Source: JAWKTM01 sp041399085 (GTDB lineage Bacteria > Planctomycetota > Planctomycetia > Pirellulales > Pirellulaceae). Taken from it: a stretch of DNA of 64,000 bases. The stretch spans positions 1 through 64,000 of the forward strand of contig JAWKTM010000027.1 in NCBI GenBank assembly GCA_041399085.1. Direction: 5' to 3'. A program made the translations under genes and the position numbers. Numbering within the stretch: position 1 is the stretch's first letter; every line of letters starts with the position of its first letter. Of this stretch, positions 49,115 to 59,467 are shown piece after piece. Below the pieces are notes generated by a model. That model was not told the DNA's origin. It made no database searches and worked only from the letters and a program-made list of their open reading frames with translations.

Positions 49115-49610
49115 GTGGATCGAATGGTTTCTGAAAGCAAGTCGTTTCGGCTGCCGCCGAGCTACGCTGGGGTCGCCGATCGAATTGCTGAGATAACAAA
49201 TCAAATGCCAGTACCCAAGCTCACTGAACGCCAAGCCGAGATTCTACTGCTTTTTGCAGAACGCCACATGTCCGATGAACCATCGTCGGAGCGCGTGTCA
49301 GAGAAATTGAGCGTTTAGGTTCGAAACCGAACGCGACATAAAAATACCTTCCACTTCTTCCGAAAATGGATGGGTGCAAAGGCAGACGAACGAGTCGGTA
49401 ATGTTCAACCGTCTGCTGTGGCTTTCATACATCACCTTGATAATCCCGCACCAAAGAATCACCTCACGGAGTGGACGATCTGGTGGTTCTCCGCGCGATG
49501 GCGTGCGGCTATCACCATTGCTACTATTGTACTGCCACTGGTCGTTCAGGATTGAGATGATACAAATAGTGACGGTGTTGATCGGAGTTCCTCCAGTAGC
49601 AGCTACATGA
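49115..49610 (+). pseudogene. Unknown gene with C-terminal membrane helix, frameshifted
   Basis: Two or three frames look coherent in order: RLPPSYAGVADRIAEITNQM ... LTERQAEILLLFAERHM, then WMGAKADERVGNVQPSAVAF ... HLTEWTIWWFSARWRAAI, then a hydrophobic tail with TIATIVLPLVV. I do not recognise a family. Codon use and hydrophobic pattern are better than in the reverse frames, which mostly read through repeats. The gene is flanked by R1 copies, like the immunity genes beside it. Confidence 0.35.
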
Positions 49611-49730
49611 CGGTGAATGAAGTGTTTGACGGCCAAGCGGAAGCAGGACGGGGCATTATGTGCTGTTGGCTTGTCCAGTGCTGTTGCGGTCGGGAGGCAC
49701 TGTTTAAGTTTGGTGCATGTCGGCCCGGTG

Positions 49731-49935
49731 GCACCGTTTGCGGTCGACACCGCATCATTAGTTGCAAGTCCTTTGGCTAACGGCCTGCAGCACTGTTTAA
49801 GGTTGGGCATGTCGGATGTGGCTTATGTGGCACTGGCGTTTCGCCAGTGCTCTTGTGCCGGCACTTGCGGGCTGAATTGGCTCACAGGTTTCCCAAGGAA
49901 GTTGCCGTCGGAACTAGGCGACTTCGGGTGACAGG
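49731..49935 (+). repeat. Repeat families R2 and R1 (partial copy B)
   Basis: 49731-49795 matches 50770-50842 (CGGTGGCAC, TTAGTTGCAAGTCCTTTGGC). 49826-49900 matches the first ~90 bp of R1 copy C (GGCACTGGCGTTTCGCCAG, ACTTGCGGGCTGAATTGGC). Confidence 0.75.
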
Positions 49936-50162
49936 TGAGATTCGGGGCGGTGCTCAATGCGTCACGGTTAGAATCTTGTGGCACCACCAGAGGAAACGGG
50001 TGGCAACGGCGGACGCAAACCCTAACCTAAACCAACGAAACACCGGCCTAGCTCGCCCCGAGCGGGCGAATCGGGCGTTTTCACAATGGACAAATCAACC
50101 GGGCCCGCCGGGTGATTGTCGTCGTTATGGCGTAAGTCCGACTTCGACTAACACAATGACGA

Positions 50163-50572
50163 TTGACAGAGAAAAACTGGACGGAAACTTGCTATGACTT
50201 CTGGATCGGCGTATTTCCAAACGAAGATGCGTTTTCGAATACGTTGGAGAGGATCCCGATTACTATCAACGCATGGACGACGATGATGAGATCGCGCTTT
50301 CAAAGTTCATCGCGGATCAAGGTAAGCAATGGTACGACCATGACACGATTGAAATGGGATTCAACGCTAAAGCCAAAACTATCACGAGCTTGTTCGCGGG
50401 TACTCTTATTCGGATCAATATGCGGACCAGTTAGAAAACTTGGCATCGCAAATTGGTCATCTGGCGTCAACTCGTTTTCGTTCATTCGTGCCGGACAAAT
50501 CCAGAACCCACGATCGGTGAAACGCAAGACTTCGACTTTCGGTACGTCGGGCAACTGACGTACAAGATATGA
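50163..50572 (+). pseudogene. Imm22-like (DUF4284-type) immunity protein, frameshifted
   Basis: Reading DFWIGVFPNEDAFS in one frame and, after an indel near 50238, DPDYYQRMDDDDEIALSKF and GKQWYDHDTIEMGFN in the next gives the pattern of Imm22: aromatic-Trp-Ile-Gly start, acidic middle, W-Y-D-H-D-x-x-E core. The end (FDFRYVGQLTY, stop at 50570) needs a second shift. Such proteins neutralise toxins of polymorphic toxin systems. No toxin gene is adjacent, so an orphan immunity gene is likely. The family assignment is by eye. Confidence 0.55.
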
Positions 50573-50595
50573 AAGCGGACACGCCGCAAACGCCA

Positions 50596-50845
50596 TAACC
50601 ATGGCCTGGTGGCACTGTTTTAGGTTGCCCATGTCGGATGCGTTCGGTGTGCCACAGGCGCTTCGCCAGGCGCTCTTTTGCCGCTCGTTGGGGTTTGTAG
50701 CGTGGATGCGATGCCAGAGCATAGGGTGTGGCACGTCGTAGGGCAGCGTGCGTCGGGCGCTGCATGGCGGTCCGGTGGCACTGTTTTCGGCCAACCCTGA
50801 ATGTTTAGTTGCAAGTCCTTTGGCCAACTGCCTTCATCACCGTAG
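50596..50845 (+). repeat. Repeat family R2 with a degenerate R1 start
   Basis: GGTGGCACTGTTTTAGGTTG and CATGTCGGATG (50596 onward) match the stretch before R1 copy B. ACAGGCGCTTCGCCAGGCGC is a diverged version of the R1 end palindrome. 50770-50842 matches 49731-49795. Confidence 0.7.
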
Positions 50846-51126
50846 CCTGGGGCGACGCCTGACGATTACCCACATTTTCCTAGCCGCGAAGCGGCGTTAG
50901 CACGTGCCTCACGGCGTAAGCCGTGGGGTTGGGACGCAACACCTCGTTTGAGCCGCGAAGCGGCGACAGCAATCCGGGGATCACACGTGGTCTACCCGCT
51001 GTCGCCGCTTCGCGGCTAACTCGCGTAAATTGCCAGGTTCTGCGGGCTCACGCCCGCAGCTAAGTGCTGTCGTCGCTTCGCGACCAACAAGAAAATGTGG
51101 GTAATGCTCGTGGGCGACGCCTCAGG
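50846..51126. mobile_element. MITE-like element with ~50-bp imperfect terminal inverted repeats
   Basis: The left end CCTGGGGCGACGCC...TTACCCACATTTTC is mirrored at the right end, and the similarity continues into CGCGAAGCG. The 281-bp interior contains GCCGCGAAGCGGCGACAGC facing its complement, plus CGGGCTCACGCCCG. There is no coding capacity. No target-site duplication is obvious. Confidence 0.7.
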
Positions 51127-51318
51127 AACTTGGGCAGCGTGTATTGGTGTAGCCAACGGCCCTATTCACGATTCCCCGCCTGATGATGTCCTTCGGCCAA
51201 CAGACTGCGATCAAACCGCCGCCTGGAGCGGTGCCCCAGGCTACGATGACCAAGGCCTATGGCCAATTATCTTATGGACAGTTCAACGGTATAGCGTTTC
51301 AGGCTGGTTGCGTTCCGT

Positions 51319-51564
51319 GTGCCACTGGCGTTTCGTCAGTGCTCTTTGGCCGTCACTTGCGGGCTGAATTGGCTCACAGGTTTCCGCGAGAGACACTGCG
51401 TTGTATCGTGCTTCTCGGATAGAACGGTGAATGCGGACAAGGGCATGTCGGGGGCTGGTAGAACGATGTTGTTTCAAACAACCTACACAATTTCCTCGCA
51501 GTGACGTTGCCTGCACCGCAACACGCAACGAACGGCACAAGTACACTGGCGAGGCCAGTGGCAC
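51319..51564 (+). repeat. Repeat family R1, copy C, with inverted ends
   Basis: The 246-bp element starts GTGCCACTGGC and ends GCCAGTGGCAC, so its ends are inverted copies of each other, and each end is itself close to a palindrome. It is homologous to copy A (48865-49102). It has no coding capacity and may be a small non-autonomous mobile element. Confidence 0.75.
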
Positions 51565-51642
51565 AATGGGCAAGACTGACACGGCCAGCCTCAAGCAGTG
51601 CCGGCGGGCCTGAATCCCAGATCTCACAAATGGAATCCGATT

Positions 51643-52359
51643 ATGGCAATGAAAGACTGGTTCAAACGGCGGACGGCACCGAAAACTGTCGGTAAACGCG
51701 CAGTAAGGTGGATCATGAATTCTCGCCTACGGCGAGCTGAGTCCTCAAGTGGGATTTCTCGCGGAGTCGACTCTCGGTCATATGCAAGAACGTGAGCGTG
51801 TCTACGCGGAATTGTTTGGCGAATCGGATACGGTCTTTCACGAGCTGCTGCCGCATTCCGCACATCGACATTTATCGCTTCCCGCCCAATGAGCAGCGCG
51901 ACTTCTTCACCTATGTAACCGGCGGCTTGAGCGATCTTCCGATGAATTCGCCGGATGAACTCGGCGCCCGATATCGTCGTGCCGAATTGGTCTTTACGCG
52001 AGCGAGCATCGAGACGACTATCCCGAGTTGCTTCGATGGCTATCGCACTTCGTCCACGACCATTCCACTTGGTTGCATTGGGGACACTCGTTGCCGAATG
52101 GCCAACCGCCGTCGCCCCTTTTTGACACCGAGAACCTCGATAGTCTGTTCTTTATCCCAACAATTGTCCGTCCCGATTCCACATTCGGCGAAAAGCTGCG
52201 GATTGACGACGATCCAGTCAACTTGGTTTGGTGCGTTCCCATTACGACGGCCGACACAATTGAAGTTCGATCAAGGCGCTCGAGGCTCTATGCGACCTGT
52301 TCGGACGCGAATCAGCACTCTCCTATATTCCAAGGGAATCGCGACAGCTGCATGTCTAG
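51643..52359 (+). pseudogene. SUFU-domain (suppressor of fused-like) immunity-type protein, frameshifted
   Basis: The frames join as MKDWFKRRTAP, then RVYAELFGESDTVFHELLP, then HIDIYRFPPNEQRDFFTYV ... TGGLSDLPMNSPDELGARYR, then LLRWLSHFVHDHSTWLHWGH ... LDSLFFIPTIV and ALCDLFGRESALSYIPRES with stop at 52357. This is the bacterial SUFU fold. Bacterial SUFU proteins are common immunity proteins of toxin systems. At least three single-base shifts are needed. It follows R1 copy C. Confidence 0.7.
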
Positions 52360-52626
52360 CAGATCAACTGACCTTCCGCAAGAGCCAGCAATCAGGTTGC
52401 TGGTGCAGCCTCTAATCAACGAACCGTTTCATCGACGGTTGTGGGGTGGGATTCAAGAGCAAAAGCCAATCCGCGTTGCCCTTGCACCAACCGAACTTGT
52501 TCATCCAGTTAGGGTTCGATTGATGGCTAATCCTTGCAAGGCCAGTCTTTGATGCCGCCTCCGTCTTCTTCAGTAACGATATTGCGACTGACTCGCCTTC
52601 GTGAATCTGGAAAAGAAAAATTCGGA

Positions 52627-55600
52627 TCATGATTTGACTAATAGTCTCGCATTGTTTAGATGATCGAGCGAGGCAAGCTGCTGACCTGTTTCCATGTTGT
52701 AAACACGGATCCGATTTGCATTCCGTGTCCCAACAGCGAGCAGTCGGCCGTCCGGTGAAATGGTAGCCTCAATCGCGTACATCCTTGCCGAGCGGTGTCC
52801 GATTTTGTTTTCCGTCGCGGCTACTCCAGTATCGGATCGCCGCATGCGCTGGGCGCGGCTGGCTGAATTACTGTATCGCCATTCGGAGTTGTGCCGCGAT
52901 TCCGCGCGGGCCCACGTCGATTGGCCGTGCGGATGCGCGAGTAGCTTCCGTTCGTTGATCGACCACGTACTGATGCTGTGAGCTCGTCCCAGAATCGCAA
53001 GCGTCGAACCGTCCAAGCTGAGCCGCGGCCTGGGTAAGCCCGTCCGCCGGCGCGCTGCTACGGGTAACCAACTTGTAATCGGGGCGGGATTCAGAATCGA
53101 ACGGCTCTAGGTGTGTCGTCGCCAGCGAGAAACCGTTCGTCGGGACTAAAAGCGACGGCGTTAATGTCATTGTGAGTGTTACTCGTGACAACCACTCGTG
53201 ATGTGGCCATGCCCTTATTCAAATCACTCCAGACTCGGATCGAACCATCACCCGATGCGGATGCCAACTCACGACCATCGGGCGAAAAAACTAAGGTCCG
53301 AAACAGGTTGGGTGTGACCGCTGAGTGTATGTTGCAAGTTGCCTGTCGCCGGATTCCTACACGTGGATCAGCTTGTCATGTCCGCCTGATGCCAGAAACC
53401 GACCGTCGCGAGTGAATTGAACTACGCTTCGATCGCATGTGCGTGCTTCATCGATCCCTTGTCGGACAAGATTGTCCTGGTTTCCGCATCCCACAGCTGG
53501 ACTTCCTGGTTCGCGCCTGCGGTTGCCAAATAGCGATGTTGCCCGCTCCGGATGGAAGTCAATCGTAAAGCAAAGTGCAGTGGAATTTAAAGTAGCGCAG
53601 TGACCAGTCATTGGTATTCCAGATAGCATTTCCTACGGATTTCCCATCTAGCACATGCCATTCGCGGTGGCGAGCAGGGCCCCGTCGGAACTCCAGGCCA
53701 CCCTTCGCACGGGGCGCGGAGTCAGCAGCCGCAGGTGTTTTATTCAGTTGGCCGGAATCGATTTCCAGATGAAGACCCCGCGAGCGGTAGCGTCGTTGAG
53801 ATCTGATTTCCACAACAAGTCGCGAGAAACTCACCGTTCGGACTGATACGGGCGTCACGGACTCTTGCAGGATGATCAGCAAAAATACGTCGCGCCTGTC
53901 CTATCTCGGCGTCCCAAACAATCGCAACTCCGTGCGGTTCCTGGCCAGCCGATGCAAGCCACCGTCCGTCCAGACTGAAAGCAATGCTTTCGACGTAGCT
54001 CCAGTGTTTCCAGGCGGCTGTCGCCGACAATCGCCACAATCTCAGGCGGAACAGCGGTCGGATCGCCGAACCCCGCAACCATCAATTCATAGGGACTAAT
54101 GTCCTCGCGACGGAATTCATCTACTGGCCAGCGGAGTTCACCATTAATTCGGCAGCCCGGATCGCGTGACGTGTTCCATACTGCTTGAGCCGAAAGTCAC
54201 CGTTACTGTTCCGCAATTGCTCGACATCAGGGACTGGATGCGGGCTTGTCTTTCATCGAATCGACTCGCGATGCAAATTCAGATAGTTGATTCCTCTAAC
54301 GATGACTCGATATGTCCAGCCAAGTTGCGATCCCCTCTGTTTTTGGATCAACATCTACTAACTTCCCGTGGTTGCGGGCTGATTGAGATTACTGGCCTTC
54401 GGGTTTCATGTTTGGGTCGACAGGCAGTGCGATCTCAAGGACAGAGTTTTTGCCCTTGTGGATCGTGAAGTTCGCGTGGGTGCGCGGTAGCCGGGAGCAG
54501 TTACTTGCAGTTCATGTTCGCCGACACTGAATTCGAATGGGTGCTCGTCGGCTGTCACCTTGATCGTGCTGCCGTCGACGGTATTATTACGCGTCAGCCG
54601 TTGGTTCGGTCAGCGTGAACCGCACCGTCCCCGTTGGCGTCCGGATCGAAAGCACGATCACCGCCGCCAGCAGGGCAACGCCTACCAGAACGGTTAAAAG
54701 TCGTGTCCGCCAGCCTGGGAAAGTGGATTGCGGGTCGCTGGTTGCTCTCGGACGCGACTGCGGTTAATCGTATCCGCCGTCCAGTACCTCCGGCGGTGAG
54801 CGGTGATTCATCGGCGACCGGGGCTGAGTCGTGCGTCGCCGACAACGTGGCGTGAACTGATTTGACTGAGGAGGGTCGTGGCAACTGGACCGTCCAAGCT
54901 ACTTGGTTGGCTACCAACCCATGTCGAAAGTGCAACGGCGAATTCGTTCATCGTCGCGAACCGGTCTTCTTCTGTTTCGCCATCGCCTTTGTGCCGCAAT
55001 CGCTTCCAACCTCGTCGATCCCTTCGTGGTGTGCTGAAGGTGGAGTTGGCTCAACATAAATAATGCGACCGATGACTTGAGCGACCGATCCGCTAAATGG
55101 TCGCTGGCCACAAAGCAACTCGTACAGAATCACTCCCAGGCTATAAATATCCGATTGCGGGCCGATTTCTGAAACGCGACCACGTGCCTGCTCGGGAGAC
55201 ATGTAGACGGGCGAACCTAAGATGTCGCCGCTGCGGGTCAGAACTGCATCGCACGAGTTCTCGCGCGCCAGGCCAAAGTCCATGATGACCGGCTCATAAA
55301 GCGCCCGGCGTCATTACTGCTGGCGGGCTTCAAGTCGCGATGAATGACGCCCTTGTCAAAAGCGCGTACTGCAGCACTCGCGCCAATGCCTCGACCTTCA
55401 CGCGCCGCCTGGATGGCAGGCAAAGGCTGATTGGGTCCGATACATTGATCCAGACGCCGACCGAGTGCACCAGTCCCATGACGATGACGAAACGCTCGTC
55501 GTCCTCGAACACCTCAAAACCGGACAACATTTGGGTGGTGCAAGCGCGGCCGCGGAACGGGCCTCACGGAGGAAACAACGTTCGCTTCTTCGCTCGCGAA

Positions 55601-55819
55601 ACGAACCTTTAGCGGAACCTTGAGCGCCACTTTCGCTGTAGATGTGCATCGTGTGCCAGGTACATCGCCGAATCCGCCGCTGCCTAGCACTGAAACAACA
55701 TTGAACCGACCGACTGAAGCGGGCTGGTTGCAACTCCGCCGCATTGTTCGGGACAACGGTCTTGAGGCTTGCCGGAAGTTGAAGCTTCCGGCGTATCCAA
55801 CGTTTTCCCGTACCAACCA
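52627..55819 (-). pseudogene. Ser/Thr kinase with C-terminal WD40 repeats, many frameshifts
   Basis: The N-terminal kinase pieces are VVSVLGSGGFGDV (P-loop), KVALKVP (ATP Lys), HHPNVV, VIHRDLKP, MDFGLARE and YMSPEQARGR through IYSLGVILYELLCGQRPF. A membrane segment and a GTVRFTL-type domain lie near 54600-54720. The linker FRREDISPYELMVAGFGDP then PPEIVAIVGDSRL leads to WD40-like blades (SIAFSLDGRWLASAGQ, FTRDGRFLASGGHDKLIHVW, SPDGRLLAVGTRNANRIRVY). Frames change about ten times. This is the standard planctomycete kinase-WD40 design. Confidence 0.75.
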
Positions 55820-57082
55820 ACTCCTGCGTCGCAGTTCATCGGTGCCGTCATTCTCGTGGTCGACTGCTGGCGAAGGAACTCAGAATCCGAGCGTTTCTGT
55901 CGATCCACATACGAGTCAGAAGTCACTCGTTCTTCGCACTTCACGATTAGAGCCAGCAAATCATGGCCGACGCAGAACGTAGCGAGTTGCCTTTTCCAAT
56001 TCGTCCGCCGTTTGCGGTCGGTCGCTTGATGCTTGAATAACGCTGCGGCAAGCAACGCATCCAGCTCTAATGGAATATCGGCGCGAAATCTCGATGCTGA
56101 CGGAATCGGAAGATCTCGATGAGCGTGAATCCGATCACGAAGCGTCAGCGAAAGATGTTTGGCATAGGGAGCGCGGCCAGTCAGTAATTTGAATAGCGTG
56201 CAACCCAGGCTGTAGATGTCCGCGCGAACGTCGACATTCTTAGCCCCGGTGGCCTGTTCCGGTGCAAGATAGTCGAAAGTGCCCATAACCTGACCGGCGT
56301 TGGTCCGTTCGGACCGGTGACCGTGGTTGTCGCCGAAGTACGCTAGACCCAAGTCCAATATCTTGACCGTGCCGTCGCGTGTCAGCATCGTCTGACGGTT
56401 TGAGATCACGATGGACCAAACCGGCTTTCGTCGCTCCCCAGTCCTTGAGCCGCTTGGCGGACGATTTCGCAGGCGTCAGCAATCGGCAACGGGCCAACTC
56501 GTTCCTGCAGCCTGCGGAGATCAAGGCCGTCGATGAATTCCATCACCAAGTAGTGCGTGCCATCGACTTCACCAGCATCGTGAGCGCGAACGATGTGGGG
56601 ATCATCTAACTGGCCGATGGCTTCCATCTCGCGATGAAACCGCGAAACGGCCGCCCCGTTTGCGAGCTTCTCGGGCGGCAGCAGCTTGATCGCGACGGGG
56701 CGCTTCAGACGAGTGTGGATCGCTTTATAGACGACACCCATGCCACCTTCGCCCAACTTATGCCGCAATTCATACCGCGCAGCTTGGCGAATACCGTGTG
56801 ACCGGCCGACTCGGCAAACACTTCTCTCACGACATCGACGGACTCCGAAAGCGGCGACAAAATTCGCCCTCATTGGCGGGATGGCTCGACTTTAACCGCA
56901 GTTCCCATTCGCAGGCCAACAGCTCGCGTAGCAGTTCGTCCTGCTCCGACTGCTCGACCTCCACCAAGTAGTCCTCGATGCGCGGTTGCTGGCCGCGCCG
57001 CGCCAAGCGGTTTGAAGCGATCACAGATCGCATCCAACTGGTTGGCCAAATCGAACAGGCTCTTTGGACTCGCGTCCGGCAC
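55820..57082 (-). pseudogene. Ser/Thr protein kinase, frameshifted
   Basis: The GTG at 57082 has GAGGAG six bases upstream. The N-terminal helical region (SLFDLANQLDAICDRFK, EDYLVEVEQSEQDELLRELL) is followed by the kinase domain with HKLGEGGMGVVYKA, PVAIKLLPPEKL, VKILDLGLAYFG (DLG), YLAPEQATGA and DIYSLGCTLFKLLTGRAPY. The HRDLKPSD catalytic loop lies near 56430 in a shifted frame. No membrane helix or sensor domain is seen before the second kinase module begins. It could be a separate gene or the first half of a double kinase; the frame breaks do not allow a decision. Confidence 0.7.
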
Positions 57083-57579
57083 GAAGGCTCCTCGAATGGG
57101 AGAGTGAAACTTGGTAGGAAGTTACTATGGTTGATATGTTGCACCTGGCTTGGCCGGGCCAATCCGGGTACGGAAGAGACCGTGATTGGCGAGCGTGGCA
57201 GGCCAATTGAACTCGACGCACCCTATCATACAGGGGGAGCCGATCCGCAACAAAAACCTTCACAATCTCGTACAACCACTACTGCTTCAGCGTGGCAAGA
57301 GCGTCGCGCGAAGACCTTATGCCTCGTCGGACGTCTTGAAAGCTTGGAATCGCCATTGCTTCTCCGGGCGCGCCACGAGCGGTTGGGTTCGTCGCCAACG
57401 AAGCAATGTTGGTCAGCCTGTGGCGGCATCGTTCGATCCCATTAGATGTCGCATCAAGGTCAACGCGGCTGGTCGCTTACCTTGACCACAATCGCTTCGG
57501 GTTTTTCGGCCAACTGTTATGGTCCCGCACGCCGGGTGAATCGGTCGGGCTATGGCACGATCCAACAGCAGCAAATGTA
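57083..57579. other. Spacer upstream of kinase, nothing recognised
   Basis: 497 bases upstream of the kinase start. Open frames exist on both strands but without domains. The kinase promoter must lie here; no clear -35/-10 pair was found. Confidence 0.3.
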
Positions 57580-57800
57580 TCAAGTGTCGCGATTCGCCGG
57601 GTTGTCTTTCGAGCTTAGTTTGGTCGATAGCTTTCGCTCGAGCCCCTTCACGAGCTTGTTTTCCTTGGGGCTGAGCCGAAGGTCGAGGTCCTGGTCGTCG
57701 TCGGCGCAGGCCGTTTGAATTCCCTGAACGAAGCCGACCAACAGCAGCAAGATCAGCAGAACCGACGGGAGAACTCGCTCGAAATTGGCATCTGTCGCAT
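57580..57800 (-). CDS. Possible small exported protein
   Basis: A minus-strand frame reads a signal-like helix (LPSVLLILLLLVGFVQGIQ), then TACADDDQDLDLRLSPKENK and KLSTKLSSKDNPANRD before the stop at 57580. It is a charged small exported peptide of about 70 residues. No ATG is in frame at the expected point; one lies one base out of frame at about 57800, so another indel is possible. It sits between the kinase and sigma genes. Confidence 0.35.
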
Positions 57801-57940
57801 GACCGGTCTACCTCAAGAAATGGTCTGGGGCTGGGTTTAGGAACAACGGAACGAACGTCTGTTACAATGAGTGCCCAACTCGCTGCCCAAAAACCCGACA
57901 GCCAATTCCGAGTTTTTTCTCCCTATTTTGGAACGGCCTG

Positions 57941-58564
57941 ATGTCGCCGGTTTCATCCAATCACGAACCAACTGGATCCGTGACTCTGCTGTTTCAGGAG
58001 TTGTGCGAGGGCCGCGCCGATGCGATGCAGCCACTGTGGAATCACTACTTCCCTCGGTTAATGCGAGTGGCCGGGCGGACGCTCGCCGATAGCCCACAGC
58101 GAGTGGCCGGGCGCGGGGACGATGCCGTCCAAAAGCTGCGTTCATGTCGTTCTGGCGGCAGGCCGAAGCGGGCCGCATGACGGGAAACTTTCACCGCGAT
58201 AATCTGTGGGCGTTTCTGTCCGTCCTGACTGTCCGCAAAGCTCGAAAACAATGCTGGGAATATGCGGTAAAGCGGGGCGGAAAGCTGACGCGTGTCGATC
58301 TAGACGTGGCTTGGGATGTGGACCCGTCGGCAGCCGGAGAGGCGCTTCAAACGCTCACGCCGCAGGAATTCGATCTCTTCGCTCCGGAGTAACTCTGCTG
58401 CGGCTCGACGAGTCGCTTCGCTCCGTTCGCGGTTCTGAAGTTGATGGGTTACACCGATTTAGAGATTGCCGACCGACAGGGATACCGAGCGAACCGTTCA
58501 ACGGAAAATGCGGCTCACGCGTTTGGCTCCGGGAAGCCGCGATCGAGGCCCCGACATAGCCTGA
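57941..58564 (+). pseudogene. ECF sigma factor, frameshifted
   Basis: Pieces in order: VTLLFQELCEGRADAMQPLW (region 2 start), VAGRGDDAVQ, then MSFWRQAEAGRMTGNFHRDN and VLTVRKARKQCWEYAVKRGG, then ESLRSVAVLKLMGYTDLEIADR and TERTVQRKMRLTRLA (region 4 helix-turn-helix). The stop is at 58562-58564. Three or four single-base shifts are needed. The gene is divergent from the kinase genes across a repeat-free spacer and matches the planctomycete sigma class found beside Hanks-type kinases. Confidence 0.75.
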
Positions 58565-58645
58565 TCCTCGAAAACGTGCAAACGGCGGTTCTCGCCGGGT
58601 TCGCGACAACCGCTACTGGCCCGAGGCTTGCAGCAACAGCGGCAT

Positions 58646-59152
58646 ATGCGACAGATTTTTTTCGACAACGCGTTCTCTCTGTTCCGAACCCTGGTGATGG
58701 GGGTGCTGGCGTATGTTTGTCTCATCATCTTGCTGCGTGTGTCAGGCAAACGCACGCTGTCAAAGATGAACGCTTTCGATCTCATCGTGACGGTGGCACT
58801 CGGCTCGACGCTCGCCACGGTGTTGCTGAGCAAGGATGTGACGCTGGCACAAGGCTCGTTGGCACTGCGGTTCTAGTCGGATTGCAGTTCGCGATCACTT
58901 GGACCAGCGTCCGTTGGCGCTGTTGGGTGCGAAAACTGGTGACGGGGAGCCGACGCCGCTGCTGCTCTACGACGGGCGGTTTCTGCAATCCGAACTGCGG
59001 CGAACACGAGTGACCGACGACGAAATCCCCTCGCCGCGATCCGCGCTGCCGGCTCGGCGGTCGTCGAAGACGTGGCGGCCGTGGTGCTCGAAACCGACGG
59101 CTCGTTTAGCGCAGATGGGACGAACGATTCCCAGACCACGACCGCTCTAAGA
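58646..59152 (+). pseudogene. DUF421 (YetF-like) membrane protein, frameshifted
   Basis: The N-terminal helices (FSLFRTLVMGVLAYVCLIIL, RVSGKRTLSKMNAFDLIVTV, ALGSTLATVLLSKD) are the classic start of DUF421 proteins. They are followed in other frames by VLVGLQFAITWTSVRW, PLLLYDGRFLQSELRRTRV and AIRAAGSAVVEDVAAVVLET. The role is unknown; some members affect spore or envelope properties. Three single-base shifts are needed, and the end is approximate. Confidence 0.7.
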
Positions 59153-59252
59153 GATGTACGGCTGAAAGGCGGCGAACAGGTCGGAGAGCTGAGCCATTTC
59201 ACGCACCCGTCGCGAGAGAGCCAAGTTCCCACTGAGCGACACCCGCAACAGC

Positions 59253-59316
59253 CGGGAGAACGAAGCCCGCTGAGCCGATGACGCGGGAGAACGGAAGCCC
59301 GGCTGAGCCGATCAAC
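59253..59316. repeat. Two tandem copies of a ~31-bp unit
   Basis: GGGAGAACGAAGCCCGCTGA is repeated with small insertions 32 bases later. It lies 150 bp upstream of the oxidoreductase gene. Confidence 0.7.
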
Positions 59317-59467
59317 CGCGATCTAAACACTTGCTGCTTCCCTTCCGTCAGTTAATATGGTTCGCGCTAACATCGAGGGCGGTGTGACGACACCCGTCCA
59401 GTCTTAGGTAATGGCTACTTATCTCAATACAATTCATTCCACCTTTCTCAACGACTGCTCCTAAGCC

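Noticed and set aside
49298..49810. 170-residue minus-strand frame
   Set aside because: Reads through repeats R1/R2; the Pro/Ala/Cys-rich sequence is repeat translation.
48865..51564. Possible integron attC sites between the immunity genes
   Set aside because: The repeats lack the paired R'/R'' core sites (GTTRRRY) expected of attC, and no integron integrase is in the window. A cassette-like layout remains, but not an integron.
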